Below, piece after piece: positions 42,115 to 51,517 of a stretch of DNA of 64,000 nt. The first letter of the stretch is position 1. Each line of letters starts with the position of its first letter. Made by a program: the position numbers and the translations under genes. The notes under the pieces are model-generated. The model saw only the letters and a program-made list of their open reading frames with translations, was not told where the DNA came from and did not search any database. Source of the DNA: Novosphingobium sp. (GTDB lineage Bacteria; Pseudomonadota; Alphaproteobacteria; Sphingomonadales; Sphingomonadaceae); NCBI GenBank assembly GCA_024236215.1, contig JACKKX010000004.1, forward strand, positions 276,089-340,088, read 5' to 3'.

Positions 42115-43355
42115 AGCGGCGGCATCTGCTGCTGGGCGGAATGGCACTGGCCGGGGCGGGAGCACTTGCGCTGCGCCCGGCGGAAAGGGGCGCAATGCAC
42201 GGCAGCTATTTTCAGGGGCTTTCGGCTGCGCTGAAGCGCGCCGGACTGATGCGCCCGGTACTGGTGGTGGACAAGGCGCGGCTCGAGGCCAACATTGCCG
42301 CGATCCGCTCGCGCGTCGACGCAGCGCGGCTGCCGCTGAGGGTGGTGGCGAAATCGCTGCCCTCGCCCGAACTGCTGGGCGCGGTGATGGCGGGCATGGG
42401 CAGCGAGCGGCTGATGGTGTTCAGTGCCGAGATGCTGTTGCAGCTGCTGGATCTGCACCCTGAGGCGAGCTACCTCTTGGGAAAGCCCTTGCCTGCGAGC
42501 GAATTCGCGCGAGTAATCGACCGCGCCGGGGCCGAGGCCGCGACCCGGATCGAATGGCTGGTCGATACGCCGCAGCGCCTTGCCGCCTATGGCGAGGTGG
42601 CCCGCGCCCGCAACTTTGCCTGGCGCGCCAATTTCGAGATCGACGTCGGGCTGCACCGCGGCGGCTTTGCCGATCCGGCCGCGCTTGCTGACAGCGTGCG
42701 CAGACTCGCCAACCACCACGCCAGCCTTTCCGGCCTGATGGGTTACGATCCGCACGTCCCCAAGATGCCCAGCCCCGACAAGACCTTTGCCAAGGCTCAG
42801 GCGGCCTACAAGGCGATGCTCGATGTGGTCCAGGCAAGCGATCACGATCCCGCGACGCTCACGCTCAACTCCGCGGGCAGCCCCACCTTCACCCGCCACT
42901 GCACCGGAACCGTCGCCAACGAGGTTTCGGTCGGTTCGGCCTTCGTCAAGCCGGGCGATTTCGAGCTGGATGACCTTGCCGCGCTGCAACCCGCCGCCTT
43001 CATCGCCACTCCGGTGATCAAGGCGAGCGAGGATCAGGCACTCCCCGGGATCGAGGCCCTGTCCGGCGCGCTGCACTGGTGGGACCGCAACACCCAGCGC
43101 GGCTTCTTCATCCACGGCGGGCACTGGCTGGCAAAACCGGTCTCGCCTCCTGGGCTGGAATACTCGAAGCTGTTCGGCCGCAGCTCTAACCAGGAGCTGC
43201 TGACCGGATCGAAGCGGATCGACCTGAGGCCCGATGACCACGTCTTCCTGCGTCCCGACCAGAGCGAGGCATTGTTCCTTCAATTCGGCGATCTGGCGGT
43301 CTACCAAGGCGGCGAAATTGCCGCGATGTGGCCCAGCCTGCCGGTGAGCGCCTAG
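42111..43355 (+). CDS. Exported PLP enzyme, DSD1/D-threonine aldolase-type alanine-racemase fold
   Basis: A 414-residue protein overlapping the oxidase stop by ATGA. MKRRHLLLGGMALAGAGAL is a Tat-like signal. The alanine-racemase N-domain (about 45-270) shows PVLVVDKARLEANIAAIRSRV and RVVAKSLPSPELLGAVMA, whose Lys is the expected PLP site, then EIDVGLHRGGF. The C-terminal domain has the metal-dependent DSD1 pattern (GSAFVKPGDFE; DDHVFLRPDQSEALFLQFGDL). A D-amino-acid lyase or aldolase is likely, substrate unknown. Tat export suits a cofactor-loaded periplasmic enzyme. Confidence 0.85.
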   Translation: MKRRHLLLGGMALAGAGALALRPAERGAMHGSYFQGLSAALKRAGLMRPVLVVDKARLEANIAAIRSRVDAARLPLRVVAKSLPSPELLGAVMAGMGSERLMVFSAEMLLQLLDLHPEASYLLGKPLPASEFARVIDRAGAEAATRIEWLVDTPQRLAAYGEVARARNFAWRANFEIDVGLHRGGFADPAALADSVRRLANHHASLSGLMGYDPHVPKMPSPDKTFAKAQAAYKAMLDVVQASDHDPATLTLNSAGSPTFTRHCTGTVANEVSVGSAFVKPGDFELDDLAALQPAAFIATPVIKASEDQALPGIEALSGALHWWDRNTQRGFFIHGGHWLAKPVSPPGLEYSKLFGRSSNQELLTGSKRIDLRPDDHVFLRPDQSEALFLQFGDLAVYQGGEIAAMWPSLPVSA

Positions 43356-43393
43356 GCACGATTGACCATCCACCTGCGAGAAGAGGAAACCCG

Positions 43394-45115
43394 ATGCACC
43401 GTATCAAGGCCGCACTCACCGCGCTGATCGCGCTGGCGCTGGGATTGCAGGGCGTGCAGGCGGCGGTGCCGCTGCCGCAGGGAGCCGAACACGGGATGGT
43501 GGTTTCCGCCCACCGCGAGGCCAGCGCCGCGGGGGTCACGGTGCTGAGACAAGGCGGCAATGCGGTCGATGCAGCGGTGGCGGTGGCCTATGCCCTGGCG
43601 GTGACCTTTCCCGAGGCCGGCAACATTGGCGGGGGCGGCTTCATGCTGGTGCGCATGGCCGACGGGCGCCAGGCCTTCATCGACTTTCGCGAAATGGCCC
43701 CAGGCGCGGCCCACGCAAAGATGTATCAGGACAAGAACGGCGATGTGATCCCCGCGCTGTCCACCCGCGGCTACCTTGCGGTGGGGGTTCCGGGCACCGT
43801 CGCGGGACTTGAACTGGCGCTTGGCAAGTACGGCACGATGAAGCGCAAGGCGCTGATGGCCCCGGCGATCCGGCTGGCGAGCAAGGGCTTCGTGCTCGAT
43901 CAGGGCGATGCCGAGATGCTCGCCGAAGGGGCCGAGGACTTTGCCAAGGACGCACCGAGCGCCGCTGTGTTCCTCAACCGGGGCCAGCACTGGCAGGCCG
44001 GGCAGCGGCTGGTCCAGGCCGATCTGGGCCGGATGCTCGCACAGATCGCAGCGCGCGGCCCCGATGCCTTCTACAAGGGCGAGGCCGCGCAGCGGATTGT
44101 CGCCGCCAGCAAGGCACACGGCGGGATCCTGACGCTGGAAGACTTTGCCGCCTACAAGGCGGTCGAGCGCAAGCCGATCGAATGCGACTATCGCGGCTAT
44201 CACGTGATCAGCGCGCCTCCGCCAAGCTCGGGCGGGGTGGTGGTGTGCGAAACGCTCAACATCCTTTCTGGCTATCCACTGGGCGAGCTCGGTTTTCACT
44301 CGGCCCAGGGGGTGCACTACACCGTCGAGGCGCTGCGCCGGGCCTTCCATGATCGCAACGTCAACCTGGGCGATCCCGATTTCGTGAGCGCCGATATCGG
44401 CAAGTTCGTCTCCCCCGCCTATGCCGCCGAGCTGCGCCAGGGCATTGCGGCCGACAAGGCCACGCCATCGGCCAGCCTGGGCGGGATTACGATCGGCAAG
44501 GAAGGGGCGAGCACCACCCACTTCTCGATCGTCGATGCTGCGGGCAACGCGGTCTCGCTGACCTACACCCTCAATGACTGGTTCGGCGCCCGGGTTACCG
44601 CGGACGGAACCGGAATTCTGCTTAACGACGAGATGGACGATTTCTCCTCCAAGCCGGGTTTTCCCAACATGTACGGGCTGGTCGAGGGGACCAACAATGC
44701 GATTGCGCCAGGCAAGCGCCCGCTTTCCTCGATGAGCCCGACCATCGTGCTCAAGGATGGCCAGCTGTTCATGGTCGTGGGCACACCGGGCGGCAGCCAC
44801 ATCCCTACTGGCGTGCTGCAGGTGATGATCAACGCGATCGACTACCGGATGACCCTGACCGAGGCGGTCGACGCGCCGCGCATCCATGCCCAGTGGATGC
44901 CCGACGTGATCTTCCATGAGGCCGACGCGCTTTCCGCCGATACCCGCGCCGCGCTGATCGCCAAGGGGCACAAGCTCGAGCAGATGGATTACTGGAACCA
45001 GGTGGCGGTGATCATGGTTGGCGCGCCCGCGCTGGGCCGCGAGCCGCGTGGCAAGATGCGGCTCTATGGCGCGATCGACCCGCGTCTGCCGGTGGGCACG
45101 GTCGATGGTTACTGA
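43394..45115 (+). CDS. ggt: Gamma-glutamyltransferase
   Basis: Periplasmic enzyme of 573 residues that cleaves glutathione gamma-glutamyl bonds by self-processing. Start at MHRIKAALTAL behind AAGAGGAAA, with a signal peptide to about residue 25. Family landmarks: VSAHREASAAGVTVLRQGGNAVDAAVA, GNIGGGGFMLVR, and the autoprocessing site with the nucleophilic Thr in STTHFSIVDAAGNAVSLT (about residue 374), then LNDEMDDFS and GTPGGSHIPTGVLQV. It follows the PLP gene by 38 bases and may add to periplasmic amino-acid supply. Confidence 0.95.
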   Translation: MHRIKAALTALIALALGLQGVQAAVPLPQGAEHGMVVSAHREASAAGVTVLRQGGNAVDAAVAVAYALAVTFPEAGNIGGGGFMLVRMADGRQAFIDFREMAPGAAHAKMYQDKNGDVIPALSTRGYLAVGVPGTVAGLELALGKYGTMKRKALMAPAIRLASKGFVLDQGDAEMLAEGAEDFAKDAPSAAVFLNRGQHWQAGQRLVQADLGRMLAQIAARGPDAFYKGEAAQRIVAASKAHGGILTLEDFAAYKAVERKPIECDYRGYHVISAPPPSSGGVVVCETLNILSGYPLGELGFHSAQGVHYTVEALRRAFHDRNVNLGDPDFVSADIGKFVSPAYAAELRQGIAADKATPSASLGGITIGKEGASTTHFSIVDAAGNAVSLTYTLNDWFGARVTADGTGILLNDEMDDFSSKPGFPNMYGLVEGTNNAIAPGKRPLSSMSPTIVLKDGQLFMVVGTPGGSHIPTGVLQVMINAIDYRMTLTEAVDAPRIHAQWMPDVIFHEADALSADTRAALIAKGHKLEQMDYWNQVAVIMVGAPALGREPRGKMRLYGAIDPRLPVGTVDGY

Positions 45116-45638
45116 CCACCGGCTTGCCACCGAGGAGGATCTGCCCGCGCTGCGCGCGCTGATGCAGCGATCGATCGAGCGCCTGCAGGACGAATTCCTC
45201 ACTCCCCAGCAGGTCCGCGCCAGCCACAAGGTGATGGGGCTCGATACCCAGCTGGTTGCCGACCGGACCTATATCCTGGTCGAGCTGGACGGGCGGATCG
45301 CGGGGTGCGGCGGCTGGTCGTGGCGCGCGACACTCTATGGCGGGGATGACAGCGTGGTCGCGCGCGAACCGGCCCCGCTCGACCCGGCGAAAGACGCCGC
45401 CAAGATCCGCGCGATGTACACCGATCCCGATTTCGCCCGGCGCGGGATCGGGCGCAGGGTGCTGACGCTGTGCGAGGAAGCGGCCCGCGCCGCCGGGTTC
45501 GGTCGCACCGAGATGATGGCCACGCTTTCGGGCGAACCGCTCTACCGCGCTTGCGGCTATCTTCCGGTAGAGGCAATCGAATCCGCCCCGATCGACGGCG
45601 TGCGGGTGCCCTTGCTGCGGATGGAAAAGCGCCTCTGA
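45105..45638 (+). CDS. GNAT-family N-acetyltransferase
   Basis: A 177-residue acyl-CoA-dependent acetyltransferase. The ATG at 45105 lies inside the ggt end (11-base overlap). The GNAT core is visible: ATEEDLPALRALMQRS at the start, LVELDGRIAGCGGWSW (beta 2-3), and the CoA-binding motif A IRAMYTDPDFARRGIGRRVLTLCEEAARAAGF, then SGEPLYRACGYLPVE. Substrate unknown. Confidence 0.92.
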   Translation: MVTDHRLATEEDLPALRALMQRSIERLQDEFLTPQQVRASHKVMGLDTQLVADRTYILVELDGRIAGCGGWSWRATLYGGDDSVVAREPAPLDPAKDAAKIRAMYTDPDFARRGIGRRVLTLCEEAARAAGFGRTEMMATLSGEPLYRACGYLPVEAIESAPIDGVRVPLLRMEKRL

Positions 45639-45642
45639 GCGC

Positions 45643-46641
45643 TCAGAACATCCGCGTCAGCACATAGAACACCGCGCCGACCGCCGCGCTCATCGGGATG
45701 GTGATGAACCAGGCCGTCACCACCCGCCCCGCCACGCCCCAGCGCACCGCGCTGGCCTTGCGCGCGGCGCCGGTGCCGATGACCGAACCAGTGATCGCGT
45801 GGGTGGTCGAGACCGGGATGCCCATCGCGCTGGCGCTGAACACCACGATCGAACCCGCCGTGCTGGCGCAGAATCCGGTGTGATGGTTGAGCGGGGTGAT
45901 CTTGGTCCCCATGGTCTTGATGATCCGCCATCCGCCCGAAAGCGTGCCGAGCGAGATTGCCAGATAGCATGCGATCACCACCCATTCGGGCGGGGTGAAC
46001 TCACCCTGGAGGTTGCCGGTGGAATAGAGCAGGACGGTGATGATCCCCATCGTCTTCTGGGCATCGTTGCCGCCGTGGCTGATCGAATAGGCGGCGCTGG
46101 AGACCAGATGCAGACTCTTGAACACGCCCTCCGCGCGGCGCGGCTGAAATCCTCGGAACAGCCACGAAGTGATCAGCACCATCAGCATGGCCAGCGCGAA
46201 GCCGATCATCGGCGAAGCGAAGATCGCGATCACCGTCTCGACGGTCTTCTTCGATTCAACCGCCGCGAAGCCGCCGTGCGCGATCCCCGCCCCCAGCAAA
46301 CCGCCGAGCAGCGCGTGGCTCGAGCTGGAAGGGATTCCGCGCAGCCAGGTCACCACGTTCCAGAACATCGCCCCGACCAGCGCGCCAAAGACCACTCCGG
46401 GGGTGACCATGTCCTTGTTGATGATGCCCTTGCCGATGGTATCGGCCACATGCAGGCCCATGATCCAATAGGCGGCGAAGTTGCCTAGGGCAGCAAATCC
46501 CACGGCCATAACCGGGGAAAGCAGCCGGGTGGAAACCACCGTGGCGATCGAGTTGGCCGCATCGTGCAGGCCGTTGAGAAAGTCGAACGCCAGCGCGACC
46601 AGGATCAGGCCGACCAGCAGGGGATAGGCAAGCTCGTGCAT
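45643..46641 (-). CDS. Low-affinity inorganic phosphate transporter, PiT family
   Basis: A 332-residue membrane protein with about ten helices. The duplicated family signature is present: FDFLNGLHDAANSIATVVSTRLLSP near the N-terminus and SISHGGNDAQKTMGIITVLLYSTG in the second half. It moves metal-phosphate with protons. It lies 25 bases downstream of a DUF47 gene, the usual Pit accessory. Confidence 0.95.
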   Translation of the reverse strand: MHELAYPLLVGLILVALAFDFLNGLHDAANSIATVVSTRLLSPVMAVGFAALGNFAAYWIMGLHVADTIGKGIINKDMVTPGVVFGALVGAMFWNVVTWLRGIPSSSSHALLGGLLGAGIAHGGFAAVESKKTVETVIAIFASPMIGFALAMLMVLITSWLFRGFQPRRAEGVFKSLHLVSSAAYSISHGGNDAQKTMGIITVLLYSTGNLQGEFTPPEWVVIACYLAISLGTLSGGWRIIKTMGTKITPLNHHTGFCASTAGSIVVFSASAMGIPVSTTHAITGSVIGTGAARKASAVRWGVAGRVVTAWFITIPMSAAVGAVFYVLTRMF

Positions 46642-46666
46642 TGCCGGATTCCTTTTCGCTGCGGCC

Positions 46667-47314
46667 TCAGCCGTGGTCGATCACCAGGCTGTCGATCTCG
46701 TTGGCGACGTCCTCGAAGGCATCGGCGATCCGCTCAAGGTGCTTGTAGATCTCGCGGCTGACCATGAAGCCAAGCGGATCGGGACTGGCCTTCTGTGCCT
46801 GGAATACCGCCTTCATGCCGGTATCGTGAAGCACGTCGACCTCGCCCTCGAGCTTGACCAGCCGCGCGGTCAGCTCGTGCAGGCGGCGGCCGTTGCGTTC
46901 GATATCGCGCAGCTGCGGCATCGCCTCGGCGATCAGGCGGCAGGCATCGAGCACCAGTTGGGCGATCTGCGCCATCTGCGAATCGAATTCGCGCACTTCG
47001 AACAGCTCGATCGCGCTTGCGGTCTTGTTCATTTCGTCGATGGTATCGTCCATCGAGCCGATCAGCGAGGTAATCGCGCCGCGATCGAACGGGGCAAGGA
47101 AGGTCTGGCGAACTTCGTGCAGGGTCTCGCGGATCACCTCGTCGGCGGCGTGCTCCTGATCGCGGATGGTGCGCAGGTGCGCTGCGCGTTCGCCCTCGCC
47201 CCCGGTCAGCGAGACCAGCGCCTCGGCCGCGCCGATCAGACTGGCGGAATGCCGCTCGAACAGCACGTAGAAATCGCCCGAGTGCGGCAGCAGGCGCTGA
47301 AACCAACCGAACAT
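46667..47314 (-). CDS. DUF47/PhoU-like accessory protein of the Pit transporter
   Basis: A 215-residue all-helical protein starting MFGWFQRLLPHSGDFYVLFERHSAS. It has the PhoU-like features of DUF47 proteins: DQEHAADEVIRETLHEVRQTFLAPFDRGAITSLIGSMDDTIDEM and EIYKHLERIADAFEDVANEIDSLVIDHG near the C-terminus. It is upstream of and co-directional with the Pit gene and probably tunes phosphate uptake. Confidence 0.93.
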   Translation of the reverse strand: MFGWFQRLLPHSGDFYVLFERHSASLIGAAEALVSLTGGEGERAAHLRTIRDQEHAADEVIRETLHEVRQTFLAPFDRGAITSLIGSMDDTIDEMNKTASAIELFEVREFDSQMAQIAQLVLDACRLIAEAMPQLRDIERNGRRLHELTARLVKLEGEVDVLHDTGMKAVFQAQKASPDPLGFMVSREIYKHLERIADAFEDVANEIDSLVIDHG

Positions 47315-47411
47315 CGAAATCCCCCCTTCAGGAACGCGAAACGCCTATGACACCGGCGTCGCAAATTTGCCATCGCCGCTGCCTCGGGCACGGCATATGT
47401 CCACAGCTTCC

Positions 47412-48326
47412 CTATACCATGGTCCTGTCAAGCGGCCGGACATAGACGCGGGTAACCACCGGAAACTGCCCTGCCACCGCCGTCTCGATATCGCGAACGG
47501 TCTGCTCAACCGCTTGTGCAGTGATCGTGTCCTCGAAATCGGCGCTGATCACGCTGATCACCATGTCGGGCGCCTGGTGCACGGTCAGCACCTCGTGCAC
47601 CGCCACCACCCCGGCATGACCCTCGGCGCAGGCGCGGATCGCCGCCACCAGCGCCGGATCGGCGCTTTCTCCGATCAGCAGGCCCTTGGCCTCGATCAGC
47701 AGCATGACCGCAGTGGCCCCCAGCACCAACCCGATCAGCACCGAGGCGACCCCGTCCCACAGCGGATTGCCGGTGGCCCAGGACAGCGCGATACCCGCCG
47801 CCGCGATTGCCAGGCCGGCCAGTGCCCCGGCGTTTTCCAGCAGCACGATCAGGGTTGGCGCGTCCTTGGTATCCTGCAGCGCGCGCAGGATCGGCGTATC
47901 GCCGCGCGCGCGGTTGAATTCGCGCAGCGCCTCGATCGTCGACCAGCCTTCGAGCGCGGCCGCCGTGCCCAGCACCGCGAAGGCGATGCCCAGATCGCTG
48001 GTCGGCTCGGGATGAAGCAGGTGCAGCACCCCTTCGTAGAGCGAAACCCCCGCGCCCAGCGAAAAGACCAGCATCGCGACCACGAACGACCAGAAATAGA
48101 GTTCGCGCCCATAGCCCAGCGGATGGCGTACATCGGGGCCCTTGCGGCTGCGCTTGCCGCCGTAGAGCAACAGCACGTGGTTGGTCGAATCGACTAGGCT
48201 GTGCACCCCCTCGGTCAACATCGCGGACGAGCCGGTGATCGCCGCAGCGGCGAATTTCGCCACCGCGATCCCGACATTGGCCGCCAGCGCGGTAAGGATA
48301 ACCCGGTTGGAGCCGTGTCCGGCCAT
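47412..48326 (-). CDS. Cation diffusion facilitator (CDF) metal exporter
   Basis: A 304-residue membrane protein from the ATG at 48326. Six membrane segments and the metal site HSLVDSTNHVLLLYG (HxxxD in helix 2) with the connected HPLGYGRELYFWSF signature define the family. The C-terminal cytoplasmic domain (about 210-300) has the ferredoxin-like fold with VVAVHEVLTVHQAPDMVISV. Zn, Fe or Mn could be the substrate. Confidence 0.93.
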   Translation of the reverse strand: MAGHGSNRVILTALAANVGIAVAKFAAAAITGSSAMLTEGVHSLVDSTNHVLLLYGGKRSRKGPDVRHPLGYGRELYFWSFVVAMLVFSLGAGVSLYEGVLHLLHPEPTSDLGIAFAVLGTAAALEGWSTIEALREFNRARGDTPILRALQDTKDAPTLIVLLENAGALAGLAIAAAGIALSWATGNPLWDGVASVLIGLVLGATAVMLLIEAKGLLIGESADPALVAAIRACAEGHAGVVAVHEVLTVHQAPDMVISVISADFEDTITAQAVEQTVRDIETAVAGQFPVVTRVYVRPLDRTMV

Positions 48327-48399
48327 GTCTGACTTCCCCGCAGTTGCAGAGCGATCCCTAGCCGCTTGCGCGGCGCCCGCAAGGGCGTAGCATGGCGCC

Positions 48400-49794
48400 A
48401 TGAGAAACCTGCTTTCGATTGCCGCTGCACTGGCGCTGGCCGTACCCGGCGCCAGCGCCCAGCCGATCCATCCCGATGAACTTGCCCAGATCGACGCGCT
48501 GGTCACCAAAACGCTCAAGGAAACCGGCGTGCCATCGGCCGAAATCGCGGTGGTGCGCGGCGGCGAGCTGGTGCTCGACCGGGCCTGGGGCAAGCCCTCG
48601 GAAACGATTCTGGCACCCGATTCGGCCCTGCCCTATCAGATCGCCTCCAATTCCAAGCAGTTCCTGGCCGCCTTGCTGCTGATCCTTGAGGACGACGGAA
48701 AGCTCAGCCTCGACGATCCGGTTTCAAAGTGGGTTCCCGGGGTTACCGATGCCGACAAGATGACCGTGCGCCAGCTGCTGTCGCACACTTCGGGGCTGCA
48801 GGATTTCTGGCCGCAGGACTATTCCTTCGCCGCGATGGAGCAGCCGGTGGCGCCCGAAGGGATCGTTTCGCGCTGGGGCACCCGCCCGCTCGACTATGCA
48901 CCGGGCACGCGCTGGCAATATTCCAACACCGGCTATGTCGTTGCCGGAATGATCGCCGAAAAAGCCGGCGGTGCCCCGCTGTGGCAACAGTTCGAGCAGC
49001 GGATTTTCAGGCCGCTGGGGATCAAGCCCTACCGGCTCGACGATACCAACGGCCCGGCCTTTCCGCAGGGCTATCATCGCTTCGCGCTGGGCCCGGTACG
49101 CGCCGCAACCCCGCCCGCGCAGGGCTGGCTGTGGGCGGCGGGCGAACTTTCGATGACCGCCGCCGAGCTGGCCGAATGGGACATCGCCCGGATCGAGCGG
49201 ACCCTGCTTCCCCCCTCCGATTGGGACGAGATGGAACGCCCGGTGCGCCTGACCGACGGGACCAGCAATGGCTACGGCCTGGGAGTCTACAACCGGATCG
49301 TCGGCGGGCGCCGGGTGATCGATCATGGCGGCGAATCGGTCGGTTTTCTTTCGCAGAATACCATCTGGCCGGACGACCAGGTGGCGATCGTGGTGCTGAC
49401 CAACGCCGATTTCGGCGGAGTCCAGACCAAGCTGACCAGCGGCATCGCCGAAATCGTCTTGCCCAAGGCGGAGCAGGCCAAGGTCGACGAAAAGGACCGC
49501 ACCGCCGATGCAAGGGCCGGAGTGGCGTCGCTGGCCGCGGGCCGGTTCGATCCCGCGCTGTTCACCGACAACGCCCGCTATTTCTTCGCCGCCGAAGTCC
49601 GCGCCGACTATCGCGCCAGCCTGGCACCGCTCGGGCCGCTCAAGGCGATCGAACCGACCCGCCCGCCCCGGCTGCGCGGCGGCTTCGTCAACCGGGTGTT
49701 CAAGCTGACCTTCGCCAAGCGCACCCTGTATCTTTCAACCTACGCCGAGCCGGGCGAACACGGCCGCTGGGAACAGTTCATGATCGGGGATTAG
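48400..49794 (+). CDS. Serine beta-lactamase-like hydrolase (class C/EstB family), exported
   Basis: A 464-residue protein with a signal peptide (to about GASA). The penicillin-binding-like catalytic set is present: SxxK as SNSK in YQIASNSKQFLAA, YxN in YSNTGYVVAGM, and HGG in VIDHGGESVGF. Such proteins include esterases and D-aminopeptidases, and true beta-lactamase activity is not implied. The C-terminal 120 residues form an extra domain. Divergent from the CDF gene. Confidence 0.92.
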   Translation: MRNLLSIAAALALAVPGASAQPIHPDELAQIDALVTKTLKETGVPSAEIAVVRGGELVLDRAWGKPSETILAPDSALPYQIASNSKQFLAALLLILEDDGKLSLDDPVSKWVPGVTDADKMTVRQLLSHTSGLQDFWPQDYSFAAMEQPVAPEGIVSRWGTRPLDYAPGTRWQYSNTGYVVAGMIAEKAGGAPLWQQFEQRIFRPLGIKPYRLDDTNGPAFPQGYHRFALGPVRAATPPAQGWLWAAGELSMTAAELAEWDIARIERTLLPPSDWDEMERPVRLTDGTSNGYGLGVYNRIVGGRRVIDHGGESVGFLSQNTIWPDDQVAIVVLTNADFGGVQTKLTSGIAEIVLPKAEQAKVDEKDRTADARAGVASLAAGRFDPALFTDNARYFFAAEVRADYRASLAPLGPLKAIEPTRPPRLRGGFVNRVFKLTFAKRTLYLSTYAEPGEHGRWEQFMIGD

Positions 49795-49840
49795 AGCAAA
49801 TCGGATTTTCCGAGGTCTGCCTGTGGACCGCCCTTGGGAG

Positions 49841-50395
49841 TCAGCGATCCCGATACTTCTGAATTGCCAACCAAGCGTACACCGCGCTGACCGTGCCACT
49901 GCCGAAGAGCCACAACCATTCGCCAGTGGTATCGAGCGGCCCGCTGACGATGAACAAAAAAATTGCGCTTCCGACCAGGACGGCCAGAACTATCATGGGC
50001 CACGGGACCATCGATCTGGCTAGCTCCTTCCGAATCGCAAGCGGAAGTGGTGGAGCGGCATCTGGCCTTCCCTTGACCAGTCGGCGCGGCGCAGTGCTTG
50101 CCCAGACCAAACGAACCACAAGAATGGTGACAACCCCTCCGAAGATGGCATTGTCGATCCACGCTCCGTCTCTGACCAACCCATTGCTGAACAAGCTCAC
50201 TGCAACTCCAAGCACAAGAATCGCAACGGCGATCCGTCTGCCCTTGCGACCGACAATTGACCGCCAAGTGGCCTTCAGCTCCTGATATTCGGACTCAGTG
50301 ACAAGCTTTCCACCAGCGCTACGTCTTGGATAGTAGAGATAGCCACCGTCGTGGGGTACGAACTGTCTCGCGAATAGCGCTTCTACATCGAACAA
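49841..50395 (-). CDS. Membrane protein of unknown function
   Basis: A 184-residue protein with a polar N-terminus (about 50 residues, rich in Tyr and Arg) and four hydrophobic segments (about 56-72, 80-100, 128-150, 155-175). The DNA is less GC-rich than its neighbours and codon use differs, which suggests recent acquisition. It lies between convergent genes (hydrolase and corA-type) and shows no known motif. Confidence 0.6.
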   Translation of the reverse strand: MFDVEALFARQFVPHDGGYLYYPRRSAGGKLVTESEYQELKATWRSIVGRKGRRIAVAILVLGVAVSLFSNGLVRDGAWIDNAIFGGVVTILVVRLVWASTAPRRLVKGRPDAAPPLPLAIRKELARSMVPWPMIVLAVLVGSAIFLFIVSGPLDTTGEWLWLFGSGTVSAVYAWLAIQKYRDR

Positions 50396-50438
50396 GATGC
50401 CGCTCCCAATCCCGAAGTCCGTTTTGTCCAGATGCAGC

Positions 50439-51437
50439 CTAGAGCCAGCCGATCCGGCGAAACCGGACCCACAGGCCGCCGCACACCGCCGCCATTGCGC
50501 CGACCACCGCCGGATAGCCCCAGCGCAAGTGCAGTTCGGGCATGAACTGGAAATTCATTCCGTAGATGCCGGCGATCGCGGTCGGCACCGCGAGGATAGC
50601 GGCCCAGGCGGCGAGCTGGCGGGTGATGTCGCCCTGGCGGTGCTGTTCGAGCAGGCCGGCGGTTTCCACCACGCTGGCCAGTGTCTCGGTCAGCCCGCCA
50701 ATGCGGCGCAGCGTGCGGCGGACATGATCGAGCACATCGCGAAACCAGATCCGCGCCGACGGATCGACGATCGGCAAATCGGTGGTGGCGAGCCGCTCGC
50801 AGACCTCCTCCATCGGCCCCACGATCCGCACGAAACGGCGGAACTGGCGGCGCAGGCGGAAAATCCGCCGGATCGTCGAGGGCTGGGGAAAGGCATCGAT
50901 CGCGCTTTCCTCGATTGCCTGGACCGCCTCTTCCATCCGCTCAAGGATCGGCTGGTAGCCATCGACCACGAAATCGAGGATCGCATGGGCGACATAGTCA
51001 GGCCCTTCGGCAAGGTGCTCGGCATCAAGCTCAAGCCGCTGGCGCAGCGCGCTGTGCGCGCGGGTCGATCCCATCCTGACGGTGACCACGAAATCGGCGC
51101 CGAGGAAGATCGCGGTCTGCCCATAGCCGATCACATCGCCGCCTTCGATCGCAGCGGTGCGGGCAACGATGAACAATTGCGCGCCGTAAACCTCGATCTT
51201 GGGGATCTGGTTGGGGTTGAGCGCATCCTCGACCGCGAGCACATGCAGGCCGAACTGACCGCGGACCAGCTCCATTTCCTCGGGCGAGGGATCGGCAAGG
51301 CCGACCCAGTCGAAATCCCGCCCGGACAGCGCAAGGCGCGCCTTCCCGTCCACGACAAGGCTGTGGGCCGAAGGCTTCCCTCCCGAATAACGGCGCGCGG
51401 CGATCACAGGCATTGCCCTGACCTGCCAAAGTCGCAT
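50439..51437 (-). CDS. CorA-family magnesium/metal ion channel
   Basis: A 332-residue protein with the diagnostic YGMN motif (GIYGMNFQFMPEL) after the first of two C-terminal membrane helices. The long N-terminal cytoplasmic part has the CorA alpha/beta and stalk pattern (ELVRGQFGLHVLAVEDALN, YVAHAILDFVVDGYQPILERMEEAVQAIEE). It pentamerises to import Mg or other divalent cations. Confidence 0.93.
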   Translation of the reverse strand: MRLWQVRAMPVIAARRYSGGKPSAHSLVVDGKARLALSGRDFDWVGLADPSPEEMELVRGQFGLHVLAVEDALNPNQIPKIEVYGAQLFIVARTAAIEGGDVIGYGQTAIFLGADFVVTVRMGSTRAHSALRQRLELDAEHLAEGPDYVAHAILDFVVDGYQPILERMEEAVQAIEESAIDAFPQPSTIRRIFRLRRQFRRFVRIVGPMEEVCERLATTDLPIVDPSARIWFRDVLDHVRRTLRRIGGLTETLASVVETAGLLEQHRQGDITRQLAAWAAILAVPTAIAGIYGMNFQFMPELHLRWGYPAVVGAMAAVCGGLWVRFRRIGWL

Positions 51438-51517
51438 GATGCTGGCAATCCCGGATCGAATCGGTTAGGTGCGACGGGAAAACTTACAACAATGTCAATT
51501 GACCGGGAGAATGCGGC

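Noticed and set aside
43352-45229. A 625-codon minus-strand frame opposite ggt
   Set aside because: Shadow frame; the sense strand encodes an unmistakable gamma-glutamyltransferase.
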